This document shows, one piece after another, positions 52,448 through 63,133 of a stretch of 64,000 bases of DNA. The DNA comes from Caballeronia megalochromosomata (lineage in GTDB: Bacteria > Pseudomonadota > Gammaproteobacteria > Burkholderiales > Burkholderiaceae). The position numbers and the translations under genes were made by a program. A model generated the notes under the pieces. The model searched no databases and was not told the origin of the DNA. It saw nothing but the letters and a program-made list of their open reading frames with translations. The stretch is from NCBI GenBank assembly GCA_001580565.1, contig LRBF01000273.1, positions 1 through 64,000 of the forward strand, given 5' to 3'. Every line of letters starts with the position of its first letter. Within the stretch, counting starts at the first letter, position 1.

Positions 52448-53992
52448 ATGAGCAACTTCTCGCTGCGCAAGTTCATCGCGGCCGCGGCGCTCGCCGTGTG
52501 CCTGCCGTTCGTATCGCAATTTGCGTCGGCGGCGCCCACGGTGAACCTGCCGGACTTCACGACGCTCGTCGACAAGGTGGGGCCTTCGGTCGTGAATATT
52601 CGCACGACTTCGCGCGTGGGTACGAGCAGCGATCTGCGCGGCCTGCCGCCGGGCCTCGATGACGGCGACATGTCCGAGTTCTTCCGCCGCTTCTTCGGCA
52701 TTCCGATGCCCGGCCAGCCTCCGCGCGGCGGCGGTGGAGGTGGCGGTGGCGGCAACAATGGCGGCGGCAATGGCGGCGACCAGGGCAAGGGCGGCAGCCG
52801 CAGCTCGCCGGACGACAGCCAGGACAACTCGGAGCAAAGCAGCGGCGTTGGCTCGGGCTTCATTCTGTCGACCGACGGCTACGTGATGACCAATGCGCAC
52901 GTCGTCGACGATGCGGACACCATCTATGTCACGCTCACCGACAAACGCGAATTCAAGGCGCGGCTCGTGGGTGTCGACGAGCGCACGGACGTCGCCGTCG
53001 TGAAGATCAGCGCGACGAATCTGCCGGCCATCACCATCGGCGATTCGAACAAGGTTCGCGTCGGCGAATGGGTGCTCGCGATCGGTTCGCCCTTCGGCCT
53101 GGACAACACCGTGACCGCGGGCATCGTCAGCGCGAAGGGGCGTGACACGGGCGATTACCTGCCGTTCATCCAGACCGATGTCGCCGTGAATCCGGGCAAT
53201 TCGGGTGGTCCGCTCATCAACATGGCGGGCGAGGTGATCGGCATCAACTCGCAGATCTACAGCCGCACGGGCGGCTTCATGGGCATTTCGTTCGCGATTC
53301 CGATCGATGAAGCGATGCGCGTGGCGGATCAGCTCAAGACGTCGGGCAAGGTCGTGCGCGGGCGCATCGCGGTGGCGATCGGCGAAGTGACGAAGGATGT
53401 CGCGGATTCGCTCGGTTTGCCTAAGGCGCAGGGCGCGCTCGTCTCGAGCGTCGAATCGGGCGGTCCAGCCGACAAGGCGGGCGTGCAGCCGGGCGACATC
53501 ATCCTGAAGTTCAACGGCCAGAACGTCGAGACCGCGACCGATCTGCCGCGCATGGTCGGCGACACCAAGCCCGGCACGAAGACCACGCTGACGGTCTGGC
53601 GCAAGGGCCAGACGCGCGATCTCTCGGTCACCATTGCCGAGATGCAGCCGGACAAGGTCGCGAAGACCGAGCAAAAGAAGTCGCCGCAACCGAAGGAACG
53701 CGCCAGCAATTCGCTCGGTATGGCGGTGAGCGACATTCCGGCCGATCAGAAAAAGGCGCTCAAGCTGTCGAGCGGCGTTCAGGTCGATGCCGTCGAAGGT
53801 CCGGCGGCGCGCGCGGGCTTCCAGAAGGGCGACATCGTCATGCGCATCGGCGATACGGATATCACGAGCGCGAAGCAGTTCCAGGATGTCGCGCAAGGTC
53901 TGGACGCGAGCAAGATGGTCGCGATTCTCGTGCGTCGCGGCGACAACACGCAGTTCGTGCCGCTGCGCCCGCGCGTGCCGGCGCAGAAGTAA
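52448..53992 (+). CDS. mucD: periplasmic serine protease MucD/DegP (Do-like)
   Basis: 514 residues: signal peptide (cleavage at ASAA, residue ~29), trypsin-like protease domain and two PDZ domains (roughly 290-380 and 420-510). The catalytic triad is His151 (MTNAHVVDD), Asp181 (RTDVAVVKI) and Ser252 (GNSGGPL). It degrades misfolded envelope proteins and feeds back on sigma-E activity. The loop between residues ~92 and ~130 is unusually Gly/Asn-rich (RGGGGGGGGGNNGGGNGGDQ), which looks like an expansion in the LA loop. It is the last gene of the sigma-E cluster. Confidence 0.95.
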   Translation: MSNFSLRKFIAAAALAVCLPFVSQFASAAPTVNLPDFTTLVDKVGPSVVNIRTTSRVGTSSDLRGLPPGLDDGDMSEFFRRFFGIPMPGQPPRGGGGGGGGGNNGGGNGGDQGKGGSRSSPDDSQDNSEQSSGVGSGFILSTDGYVMTNAHVVDDADTIYVTLTDKREFKARLVGVDERTDVAVVKISATNLPAITIGDSNKVRVGEWVLAIGSPFGLDNTVTAGIVSAKGRDTGDYLPFIQTDVAVNPGNSGGPLINMAGEVIGINSQIYSRTGGFMGISFAIPIDEAMRVADQLKTSGKVVRGRIAVAIGEVTKDVADSLGLPKAQGALVSSVESGGPADKAGVQPGDIILKFNGQNVETATDLPRMVGDTKPGTKTTLTVWRKGQTRDLSVTIAEMQPDKVAKTEQKKSPQPKERASNSLGMAVSDIPADQKKALKLSSGVQVDAVEGPAARAGFQKGDIVMRIGDTDITSAKQFQDVAQGLDASKMVAILVRRGDNTQFVPLRPRVPAQK

Positions 53993-53996
53993 GCGC

Positions 53997-54257
53997 ATGA
54001 GTTCGTCTCCGGGCGCGCATTTTGTCCTGTACGGGCGCGCCTGGTGTCATCTGTGCGAGGACATGCGCTCCGAGCTGGAGCCGATCGCCGCGCGGCACGG
54101 TCTGGCGATCGAATGGATCGACATCGACGAAAATCCGCTGCTGGAAGCGCGCTACGACGAGCGCGTGCCGGTGCTCACGCTCGACGGCGTGGAGCTGTGC
54201 CAGTACCGGCTCGACGCCCGCGCCGTGTACGCGGCGCTCGGCGCGCGTGAGCCGTGA
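53997..54257 (+). CDS. glutaredoxin-like (DUF836) thioredoxin-fold protein
   Basis: 86 residues. It starts LYGRAWCHLCEDM, giving a redox CxxC (Cys17-His-Leu-Cys20), and ends with the cis-Pro region RVPVLTLDGVELCQYRLD. This is the small glutaredoxin family common downstream of mucD and upstream of lepA in betaproteobacteria. It probably reduces disulphides in the cytoplasm, with no known specific partner. The ATG lies 4 nt after the mucD stop. Confidence 0.88.
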   Translation: MSSSPGAHFVLYGRAWCHLCEDMRSELEPIAARHGLAIEWIDIDENPLLEARYDERVPVLTLDGVELCQYRLDARAVYAALGAREP

Positions 54258-54329
54258 GTCCGGCAAAGGCGAAATCCGCCGGGGCACCCCCGTTTTCGGC
54301 TAAAATGCAGAAGTTTTCCCCAAATTTTC

Positions 54330-54366
54330 AAGGCGTGCTCCGCGTTGGTGAGGGCGCGCCTTTTTC
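54330..54366 (+). terminator. terminator upstream of lepA
   Basis: A 9-bp stem AAGGCGTGC/GCGCGCCTT (54330-54338 and 54354-54362, one G-U pair) is followed by a T run. It would end the rpoE-mucD-glutaredoxin transcript 27 nt before lepA. Confidence 0.75.
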
Positions 54367-54392
54367 GCTTTTTTTGGCTTGATCGGCACTGA

Positions 54393-56183
<1,791 letters not shown>

Positions 56184-56228
56184 CGCGGGCGCCGCGAGGC
56201 AAACAACGATAACAACCGGAAGCGATTG

Positions 56229-57122
56229 ATGAATTTCGCATTGATTCTTTTGATTCTCGTCGTATTGACGGGTATTGCATGGGTGCTCGACAAGCTGGTG
56301 TTTTTGCCGCAACGGCGCCGCGCCGCTGAGACCGCGGTCGCCGAGTTCGACCGTCAGCAGGAGCGCGTCGGCGAGCGTTTCGCCGATGAAAACGCCGCGC
56401 AGACGCGCGCCCGTCTGCACGACGAAAAGCTGCGCCAGCCGTGGTGGCTCGAATACACCGCGAGTTTCTTTCCGGTGATTCTCGCGGTGTTCGTGGTGCG
56501 CTCGTTCATCATCGAGCCGTTCAAGATCCCATCGGGCTCGATGGTTCCGACCTTGCTCGTCGGCGACTTCATTCTCGTGAACAAGTACGAGTACGGTTTG
56601 CGCCTGCCGATCACCAACTCCAAGCTGACGAACGGCAGTCCGCTCAAGCGCGGCGATGTCGTGGTGTTCCGCTATCCGAAGGACGAATCGGTCGACTACA
56701 TCAAGCGCGTGATCGGTCTGCCGGGCGATACCGTCGCGTATGAGGACAAGAAGCTCACGATCAACGGCAAGCCGGTGCCCGAAACGCCGCTGCCGGACTA
56801 TTTCGATGACGAGCGCATCGGTTACGCGAAACAGTTCGAGGAAGATCTCGACGGCCGCAAGAACGCGATCCTGAACAATCCGCAGGTGCCGCCGTTCGTC
56901 GTCGGCGCGGACGACTTCCCGTTTCGCGACAACTGCAACTACAACGCGCAGGGCGTGACGTGCAAGGTGCCGCCGGGCAACTACTTCATGATGGGCGATA
57001 ACCGCGACAACAGCGCGGACAGCCGCTACTGGGGGTTCGTGCCGGACCAGAACATCGTCGGGCGCGCGTTCTTCATCTGGATGAACTTCAGCAATCTGAA
57101 GCGCATCGGCGCGTTCCAGTGA
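56229..57122 (+). CDS. lepB: signal peptidase I
   Basis: 297 residues. Two N-terminal membrane helices (residues ~3-20 and ~78-95) precede the periplasmic catalytic domain. The nucleophile Ser104 ([11 protein letters not shown]) and the general base Lys159 ([11 protein letters not shown]) match Ser90/Lys145 of E. coli. The terminal box [19 protein letters not shown] is present. It cleaves Sec signal peptides, including those of several proteins in this window. The ATG at 56229 is used; the TTG one codon earlier is less likely. Confidence 0.97.
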   Translation: MNFALILLILVVLTGIAWVLDKLVFLPQRRRAAETAVAEFDRQQERVGERFADENAAQTRARLHDEKLRQPWWLEYTASFFPVILAVFVVRSFIIEPFKIPSGSMVPTLLVGDFILVNKYEYGLRLPITNSKLTNGSPLKRGDVVVFRYPKDESVDYIKRVIGLPGDTVAYEDKKLTINGKPVPETPLPDYFDDERIGYAKQFEEDLDGRKNAILNNPQVPPFVVGADDFPFRDNCNYNAQGVTCKVPPGNYFMMGDNRDNSADSRYWGFVPDQNIVGRAFFIWMNFSNLKRIGAFQ

Positions 57123-57285
57123 AACATGCAGCGCCGGCTCGTCCGCATCGGACAGCCGGCGTTCCTCATGTTTGAAACAAGCTTCGAAACGGCGTGAAGA
57201 AGCGCGGCTAACACCGTCTCGGCACGCGTTTTCCGGCGTCGACCGGCGCAATCGCCCGTCCGCGCGCCCGCGTTATACTCTCTCC

Positions 57286-58374
57286 ATGCCATCTTCTCCG
57301 TTGGAAAGCCGGCTGCGGTATGAATTTCGCAATGCGGAATTGCTGCGCCAGGCGATGACCCACCGCAGTCACAGCGCCACGCACAATGAACGGCTCGAAT
57401 TTCTCGGCGATTCCGTTCTAAATTGCGTGGTGGCTGCGCTTTTGTTCCAACGATTCAGCAAACTCGACGAAGGCGACCTGTCGCGCGTGCGCGCGAATCT
57501 GGTGAAACAGCAGTCGCTTTACGAAATTGCGCAGGCGCTCAACGTGTCCGAAGGCTTGCGGCTCGGTGAAGGGGAACTGCGGAGCGGCGGCTTTCGGCGC
57601 CCGTCGATCCTCGCGGATACGCTCGAAGCCATCTTCGGCGCGATCTTCCTCGACGGCGGATTCGACGCCGCGTACACGGTCATCAAGCGGCTCTACACGC
57701 CGGTGCTCGATCACATCGATCCGCGCACCATCGGCAAGGATGCGAAGACCCTGCTGCAGGAATATCTCCAGGGCCACAAGATCGCGCTGCCGACCTATAC
57801 GGTCATCGCCACTCACGGCGCCGCGCACAATCAGCAGTTCGAAGTCGAATGCACGGTGCCGAAGCTCGACGTGAAGGTGTCGGGTTCCGGCGCAAGCCGC
57901 CGCGCCGCCGAACAGGCCGCCGCCAAAAAGGCGCTCGACGAAGTGGTCGCCGCCGCGCCGACGCTCGGCGTGAAGCCCAGACGCAAGGGCGCGCGCGCGG
58001 CGAAGCAGGTCGAACCCGAGGTGGTGCCCGGCGTCACCGGCATTCAGGCGGCGCTCGATCTGCGCTCGCCCGAGCGGCGCGAGCGCCATCATGGTCCGCA
58101 CGTCGCGCAACAGGGCGCGCACGAACGTCCGGCCGCAGCACCGCTCGCCGTGATCCGCGCGACTCATGTGGAGCCGTCCGCGGGCGCCTATGCAGCCGCC
58201 GACAAACCCGAACGCGCCGTGATTCACAAGCCGGAGCGAGCGGCGAAGAGCGAATCCGGAAGTGCCGCCGCAGCCGAGAAACCGGCGCCCTCCGATGATC
58301 GCGACGACACCTCCACGTCCGACGCGGACGCGCCGGCAGGCCGCGTCGTGCGCGCCGCCGACGCCGGCCACTGA
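57286..58374 (+). CDS. rnc: ribonuclease III with a long C-terminal extension
   Basis: 362 residues, about 135 more than E. coli RNase III. The catalytic domain has [12 protein letters not shown] (Glu38, Asp42) and [17 protein letters not shown] (Asp111, Glu114). A dsRNA-binding domain covers ~153-222. Beyond it lies a disordered Ala/Arg/Glu/Pro tail to residue 362. It cuts double-stranded RNA in rRNA precursors and mRNA. A TATACT (57274-57279) sits just 6 nt before the ATG, and no Shine-Dalgarno is seen, so a leaderless transcript is possible. era follows after 59 nt. Confidence 0.95.
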   Translation: MPSSPLESRLRYEFRNAELLRQAMTHRSHSATHNERLEFLGDSVLNCVVAALLFQRFSKLDEGDLSRVRANLVKQQSLYEIAQALNVSEGLRLGEGELRSGGFRRPSILADTLEAIFGAIFLDGGFDAAYTVIKRLYTPVLDHIDPRTIGKDAKTLLQEYLQGHKIALPTYTVIATHGAAHNQQFEVECTVPKLDVKVSGSGASRRAAEQAAAKKALDEVVAAAPTLGVKPRRKGARAAKQVEPEVVPGVTGIQAALDLRSPERRERHHGPHVAQQGAHERPAAAPLAVIRATHVEPSAGAYAAADKPERAVIHKPERAAKSESGSAAAAEKPAPSDDRDDTSTSDADAPAGRVVRAADAGH

Positions 58375-58433
58375 CGCGCGCCGCAGCGCACCCGGCGCAA
58401 TCGCGCCCTAACGAAACTTCGCCGCACACATTT

Positions 58434-59333
58434 ATGAACGCTCCCACTTCTTCCGGTTTTCGCTGCGGCATGGTCGCGATCGTCGGCCGTCCTAACGTCG
58501 GCAAGTCGACGCTGATGAACGCGCTCGTCGGTCAGAAGGTGAGCATCACGTCGCGCAAGGCGCAGACGACTCGCCACCGCATCACCGGCATCAATACGTT
58601 CGACGACGCGCAGTACATCTTCGTCGATACGCCCGGTTTCCAGACGCGCCACAGCGGCGCGCTCAACCGCTCGCTGAACCGCGCGGTGACCTCGACGCTG
58701 ACTTCCGTCGATGCGATTCTTTTCGTGATCGAGGCGGGCCGCTTCGGCCCCGACGATCAGAAAGTGCTCGACCTGATCCCGGCAGGCACGCCCACGCTGC
58801 TGATCGCCAACAAGCTCGATCGCGTCGGCGACAAGGATTCGCTCTTTCCCTTCATGCAGCAGATGTCGGCGCTGCGGGACTTCCGCGAGATCGTGCCGCT
58901 GTCGGCGAAGCATCCCGAGGACATCAAGCGCCTCATGTCCGTCGTGAAGCCGTATCTGCCGGAAGGTGAGCCGATCTACGGCGAGGACGACCTGACCGAT
59001 CGCAGCGAGCGTTTTCTCGCGGCGGAGATCCTGCGCGAGAAGGTGTTCCGCTGGACCGGCGACGAGTTGCCGTACACGAGCACGGTGCTCATCGACAAGT
59101 TCGAGACCGAAGGTCGCCTGCGCCGCGTCTTCGCGACGATCCTCGTCGACCGCGACACCCACAAGGCGATGATCATCGGCCAGAAGGGCGCGAAGCTGAA
59201 GCAGATCAGCACGGAAGCGCGGCTCGACATGGAGAAGCTCTTCGATGGTCCCGTGTATCTCGAAACCTTCATCAAGGTGAAGAGCGGCTGGGCGGACAAC
59301 GAAGCGGGCCTGCGCGCATACGGCTACGAGTAA
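58434..59333 (+). CDS. era: GTPase Era
   Basis: 299 residues. G1 [14 protein letters not shown]3 DTPGFQTRH and G4 ANKLDRVGD identify the GTPase domain; the C-terminal KH domain carries [12 protein letters not shown]. It binds the 3' end of 16S rRNA and helps 30S assembly. The gene sits between rnc and recO, the canonical order. Confidence 0.97.
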   Translation: MNAPTSSGFRCGMVAIVGRPNVGKSTLMNALVGQKVSITSRKAQTTRHRITGINTFDDAQYIFVDTPGFQTRHSGALNRSLNRAVTSTLTSVDAILFVIEAGRFGPDDQKVLDLIPAGTPTLLIANKLDRVGDKDSLFPFMQQMSALRDFREIVPLSAKHPEDIKRLMSVVKPYLPEGEPIYGEDDLTDRSERFLAAEILREKVFRWTGDELPYTSTVLIDKFETEGRLRRVFATILVDRDTHKAMIIGQKGAKLKQISTEARLDMEKLFDGPVYLETFIKVKSGWADNEAGLRAYGYE

Positions 59334-59336
59334 TGC

Positions 59337-60227
59337 ATGGACGACGGCTCGAACGACGCCCGGATGATTCCGCCCGCCGATGATCGTCCCGCCGACGATT
59401 TCGATGCGGACGAGCGTCCGTCCGCGCGCGCCGTGCCGAAGCGCAAGCGGGCGTCGCCGTCATCGTCGGCCAGTGAAGGCGGAGAGAAGCGGCCACGCGC
59501 CGCGCCGCGCTCAGACTTCCGTATCGCCGAGCAGCCGGGTTTCGTGCTGCACAGCTATCCGTATCGCGAGACGAGTCTCATCATCGACGTGTTTGCGCGC
59601 GATTTCGGCCGTGTCGCGCTCGTCGCGAAAGGCGCGAAGCGTCCGCATTCCGCGTTGCGCGGCGTGTTGCAGACGTTTCAGCCGCTGGGGCTATCGTGGT
59701 CCGGCAAGGGCGAAGTCCGCACGCTGACGACCGCCGAATGGGTCGGCGGCATGCTGCCGCTGGCCGGCGACGCGTTGCTCTGCGGCTTCTACGTGAACGA
59801 GCTGCTCGTGAAGTTCTGCGCCCGCGAGGACGCGCATCCGGCGCTCTTCAATCACTACGTGCTGACGCTCTCGCGTCTCGCGCACGACGAACCCGCCGTG
59901 CAGGTGCTGCGTTCGTTCGAGCGCGTGCTCCTGCGCGAAACCGGTTACGCGATGAATCTCGCGCGCACCGTCACGCGCCAGCCGGTCGTGGCTGACGGCC
60001 GCTATGTCTTCGATCCCGACCGCGGCGTGCGCGAAGCGTCCGACGAGCTTCCCGCGCCGTGGCCCGTGATCGCGGGGCAGACGCTCATCGACATGGAGCG
60101 CGACGACTACACAAACCCGCAGACGGCCGCGCAAAGCAAGACGCTGATGCGCTTCCTGCTGAACCACTACCTGGGCGGCACGCCGCTCGCCACCCGTCAG
60201 ATATTGATCGACCTGCAAAAACTATGA
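59337..60227 (+). CDS. recO: DNA repair protein RecO
   Basis: 296 residues. The OB-fold starts near residue 65 ([33 protein letters not shown]), followed by the helical C-terminal domain. It loads RecA onto SSB-coated DNA with RecR. The first ~60 residues form an acidic and basic low-complexity extension absent from the E. coli protein. The ATG lies 3 nt after the era stop, and the stop overlaps the pdxJ start by 4 nt. Confidence 0.94.
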   Translation: MDDGSNDARMIPPADDRPADDFDADERPSARAVPKRKRASPSSSASEGGEKRPRAAPRSDFRIAEQPGFVLHSYPYRETSLIIDVFARDFGRVALVAKGAKRPHSALRGVLQTFQPLGLSWSGKGEVRTLTTAEWVGGMLPLAGDALLCGFYVNELLVKFCAREDAHPALFNHYVLTLSRLAHDEPAVQVLRSFERVLLRETGYAMNLARTVTRQPVVADGRYVFDPDRGVREASDELPAPWPVIAGQTLIDMERDDYTNPQTAAQSKTLMRFLLNHYLGGTPLATRQILIDLQKL

Positions 60228-60997
60228 GCTTCTTTCTCTCGTCGCCTGCGAGCGTGATCGATCTGGGCGTGAACATCGATCACGTCGCCACGTTGCGCAA
60301 TGCGCGCGGCACGTCCTATCCCGATCCGATCCGCGCCGCGCTCGCCGCCGAGGAAGCGGGCGCCGACGTCATCACGCTGCACTTGCGCGAGGATCGCCGC
60401 CATATCGTGGACGCCGACGTCCGCACGCTGCGACCGCTCCTGAAAACGCGCATGAATCTCGAATGCGCGGTGACGCGCGAGATGCTCGACATCGCGTGCG
60501 AGATCAAGCCGCACGATGTCTGCCTCGTGCCGGAAAAGCGGCAGGAAGTGACGACCGAAGGCGGCCTCGATGTCGCGGGCCGCTTCGAAGAAGTGAAGGC
60601 CGCGTGCAAGCAGCTTGCCGATGCGGGCGCGCGCGTATCGCTTTTCATCGATCCGGACGAGACGCAGATTCGCGCCGCGCAGGAAGCGGGCGCGCCCGTG
60701 ATCGAACTGCACACGGGCCGTTATGCCGAAGCGCACGAGCAAGCCGAACAGCAGCGCGAATTCGAACGCGTCGCGACGAGCGTCGATTTCGGCAACACGC
60801 TCGGGCTCAAGGTGAACGCGGGCCACGGACTGCATTACACGAACGTGCAGGCGATCGCCGCGCTGCCGGGCATCGTCGAATTGAATATCGGGCACGCGAT
60901 CGTCGCGCACTCGATTTTCGCGGGCTGGGACAATGCCGTGCGCGAGATGAAGGCGATCATGGTCGCGTCACGCCTCGCGTCGATTCACGCACGCTGA
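60224..60997 (+). CDS. pdxJ: pyridoxine 5'-phosphate synthase
   Basis: 257 residues. It joins 1-deoxyxylulose 5-phosphate and 3-amino-2-oxopropyl phosphate to give pyridoxine 5'-phosphate. Conserved pieces are [79 protein letters not shown] and [16 protein letters not shown]. The ATG at 60224 is inside the recO stop (ATGA); the longer reading from 60059 is overlap. acpS follows after 7 nt. Confidence 0.97.
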   Translation: MSFFLSSPASVIDLGVNIDHVATLRNARGTSYPDPIRAALAAEEAGADVITLHLREDRRHIVDADVRTLRPLLKTRMNLECAVTREMLDIACEIKPHDVCLVPEKRQEVTTEGGLDVAGRFEEVKAACKQLADAGARVSLFIDPDETQIRAAQEAGAPVIELHTGRYAEAHEQAEQQREFERVATSVDFGNTLGLKVNAGHGLHYTNVQAIAALPGIVELNIGHAIVAHSIFAGWDNAVREMKAIMVASRLASIHAR

Positions 60998-61004
60998 GCA
61001 CGTC

Positions 61005-61409
61005 ATGGCCATCTACGGAATCGGCACGGACGTCGTGCAAGTGAGCCGCGTCGCGGCGGTGATGCGGCGCACGAAGGGGCGGTTTGCCGAAAAGGTGCTC
61101 GGCCCCGACGAGTTGCGCATCTATCACGCGCGCAACGCCCGCTCGGAAGTGCGCGGCCTCGCGTTTCTCGCCACGCGCTTTTCGGCCAAGGAAGCCTTCT
61201 CGAAGGCGATCGGCCTCGGCATGCGCTGGCCGATGACCTGGCGCGCGCTGCAAACCCTCAACGAGCCGAGCGGCAAACCGATGATCGCGGCATCCGGCGA
61301 ACTGGCCGAATGGCTCGCGCAACGCGGCATCACGACGCAGGTCACGGTGAGCGACGAGCGCGATTACGCGGTGTCGTTCGTGATCGCGGAAGTGCCCGAT
61401 CGCACCTGA
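61005..61409 (+). CDS. acpS: holo-ACP synthase
   Basis: 134 residues. It transfers phosphopantetheine from CoA to apo acyl carrier protein. The metal ligands are Asp9 ([11 protein letters not shown]) and Glu63 ([12 protein letters not shown]). Its substrate, AcpP, is encoded at 47843 in the same window. It follows pdxJ by 7 nt, and nagZ follows after 39 nt. Confidence 0.96.
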   Translation: MAIYGIGTDVVQVSRVAAVMRRTKGRFAEKVLGPDELRIYHARNARSEVRGLAFLATRFSAKEAFSKAIGLGMRWPMTWRALQTLNEPSGKPMIAASGELAEWLAQRGITTQVTVSDERDYAVSFVIAEVPDRT

Positions 61410-61448
61410 ATTCAATCAATCAACGCACAAGAAAACCAATTGAATCCG

Positions 61449-62480
61449 ATGAAACGCACTCCCGGGCCCGTCATGCTCGACGTCGCCGGCACCACGCTGA
61501 ACGACGCGGATATCGAGCGCCTCACGCATCCCATGACGGGCGGCATCATTCTCTTCGCGCGGCATTTTCAGGACCGTGCGCAGCTCGTCGCATTGACCGA
61601 TGCGATCCGCGCGGTGCGCGATGACATCCTGATTGCGGTCGATCACGAGGGCGGGCGCGTGCAGCGTTTTCGCACCGACGGCTTCACCGTGCTGCCCGCG
61701 CCGGGCAAGCTCGGCGAGCTGTGGGACCGCGACGTGCTCGCCGCGACCCGGGCCGCGACCGCGTTCGGCTACGTGCTGGCGGCGGAGTTGCGCGCGTGCG
61801 GCATCGACATGAGCTTCACGCCGGTGCTCGATCTGAATTACGGACAGTCGAAAGTGATCGGCGATCGCGCGCTGCATGGCGATCCGCGCGTCGTGACGAT
61901 GCTGGCGAAGAGCCTGAATCACGGCCTCGCGCTCGCCGGCATGGCGAACTGCGGCAAGCACTTTCCGGGGCACGGTTTCGCCGAAGCCGATTCACACGTC
62001 GCGCTGCCGACCGACGATCGCCCGCTCGATGAAATCCTCGCCAGCGATGTGCGACCGTATGACTGGCTCGGCATGTCGCTGGCGTCGGTGATTCCGGCGC
62101 ACGTCATCTACACGCAGGTCGACGACAAACCCGCTGGCTTTTCACGCATCTGGCTGCAGGAGATTCTGCGCGGCAAGCTCGGGTTCAACGGCGCGATTTT
62201 CAGCGACGATCTGTCGATGGAAGCGGCCCGCGCGGGCGGCACGCTCACCGAAGCGGCAACCGCCGCGCTGACGGCGGGCTGCGACATGGTGCTGATCTGC
62301 AATCAGCCGGAAGAGGCGGGCAAGGTGCTGGAGCAGTTGCGTTACACGCCGCCGAAGGTTTCCACGCAGCGTATCCGGCAGATGCGTCCGCGGGGCAAGG
62401 CGCTGCGGTGGAGCAAGCTGCAGGCGCATGCTGAGTATCGGGCGGCGCGGGCGCTCGTTAAGGATTTGCTCGGCGGGTAG
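61449..62480 (+). CDS. nagZ: beta-N-acetylhexosaminidase (muropeptide recycling)
   Basis: 343 residues from the ATG at 61449; a TTG at 61440 is a weaker alternative. It is a family 3 glycosidase: GPVMLDVAGTTL at the start, DHEGGRVQRFR and the catalytic loop KHFPGHGFAEADSHVALP with the acid/base His-Asp pair. It removes N-acetylglucosamine from anhydro-muropeptides in the cytoplasm during wall recycling, which controls AmpC induction in species that have it. The large palindromic element begins about 27 nt after its stop. Confidence 0.96.
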   Translation: MKRTPGPVMLDVAGTTLNDADIERLTHPMTGGIILFARHFQDRAQLVALTDAIRAVRDDILIAVDHEGGRVQRFRTDGFTVLPAPGKLGELWDRDVLAATRAATAFGYVLAAELRACGIDMSFTPVLDLNYGQSKVIGDRALHGDPRVVTMLAKSLNHGLALAGMANCGKHFPGHGFAEADSHVALPTDDRPLDEILASDVRPYDWLGMSLASVIPAHVIYTQVDDKPAGFSRIWLQEILRGKLGFNGAIFSDDLSMEAARAGGTLTEAATAALTAGCDMVLICNQPEEAGKVLEQLRYTPPKVSTQRIRQMRPRGKALRWSKLQAHAEYRAARALVKDLLGG

Positions 62481-62506
62481 GTGGTTTTGCTACGGGATGC
62501 TTCTGG

Positions 62507-63124
62507 ACTTCGCTGGATCCCGTATTCGCGTCGGTTTATTAGCACTGCCCCTGTGCGGGGCGGCACCTACTTTCTTTGCTGCTGCAAAGAAAGTAGGCAA
62601 AGAAAGCAGCTTTCCCATCCAAAGTGCTTCATGCCGGCCGCGGCACAGGCGATTGGCTGAATGGCCCGGCAGTAGCGAGTGCCCTCGTAGGCCTAACCGG
62701 GCTTGGATCGCGCACGGTTTGTCACATCGCACCACGCGCGTGGCTGGTTCAGCACGAAATAGCTCCGGCCCGCTTCGCGGCCGCCCGGTCAATTGGGTGT
62801 GCGCGCGCTCCTTCTTCGTCGGTTTCCTTCGCATACCCAACGGCAGCGCGTAGCGCTGTGCCGAAGCCATTTTGTGCTGCACCAGCGCGTTAAACGTTCT
62901 AGCTCGTCAGACCGTGCGCGGTCCAAGCCCGGTTCTGCTTGTGTGGGCACTCGCTATTGCCGGGCCGTTAGGTCAATCGCCTGTGCCGCGGCCGGTGTGA
63001 AGTACTTTGGATGGGACAAGCTGTTTCTTTGGTTGCTTTCTTTGCAGCAGCAAAGAAAGTGACTGCCGCCCCGCACAGGGGCAGTGCCAATAGACCGACG
63101 CGAATATGGGATCCGGCGAAAGCC
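62507..63124. repeat. ~0.62-kb non-coding imperfect palindrome (inverted-repeat element)
   Basis: The region between convergent nagZ and the AAA+ regulator is a single large inverted repeat centred near 62815. The outer ~215 bp on each side (from 62511 inward and from 63118 inward) align almost without gaps, with scattered mismatches; the inner ~90 bp per arm match less well. Each arm carries two smaller hairpins. On the left these are GCCCC/GGGGC (62547-62561) and a perfect 14-bp stem CCTACTTTCTTTGC/GCAAAGAAAGTAGG (62566-62597). On the right they are GCCCC/GGGGC (63068-63082) and CTTTCTTTGC/GCAAAGAAAG (63036-63059). The centre folds as TTGGGTGTGCG/CGCATACCCAA (62793-62840). No credible ORF is present. 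I recall translated fragments of this sequence type as recurrent spurious proteins in Paraburkholderia, implying many copies. That is memory, not a search. Confidence 0.8.
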
Positions 63125-63133
63125 AAAAAACCA

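Noticed and set aside
62428-63062. Several 89-141 codon ORFs inside the palindromic element
   Set aside because: They occur on both strands of an inverted repeat, have no ribosome-binding sites and reflect the repeat itself. I believe similar fragments are common spurious proteins in related genomes.
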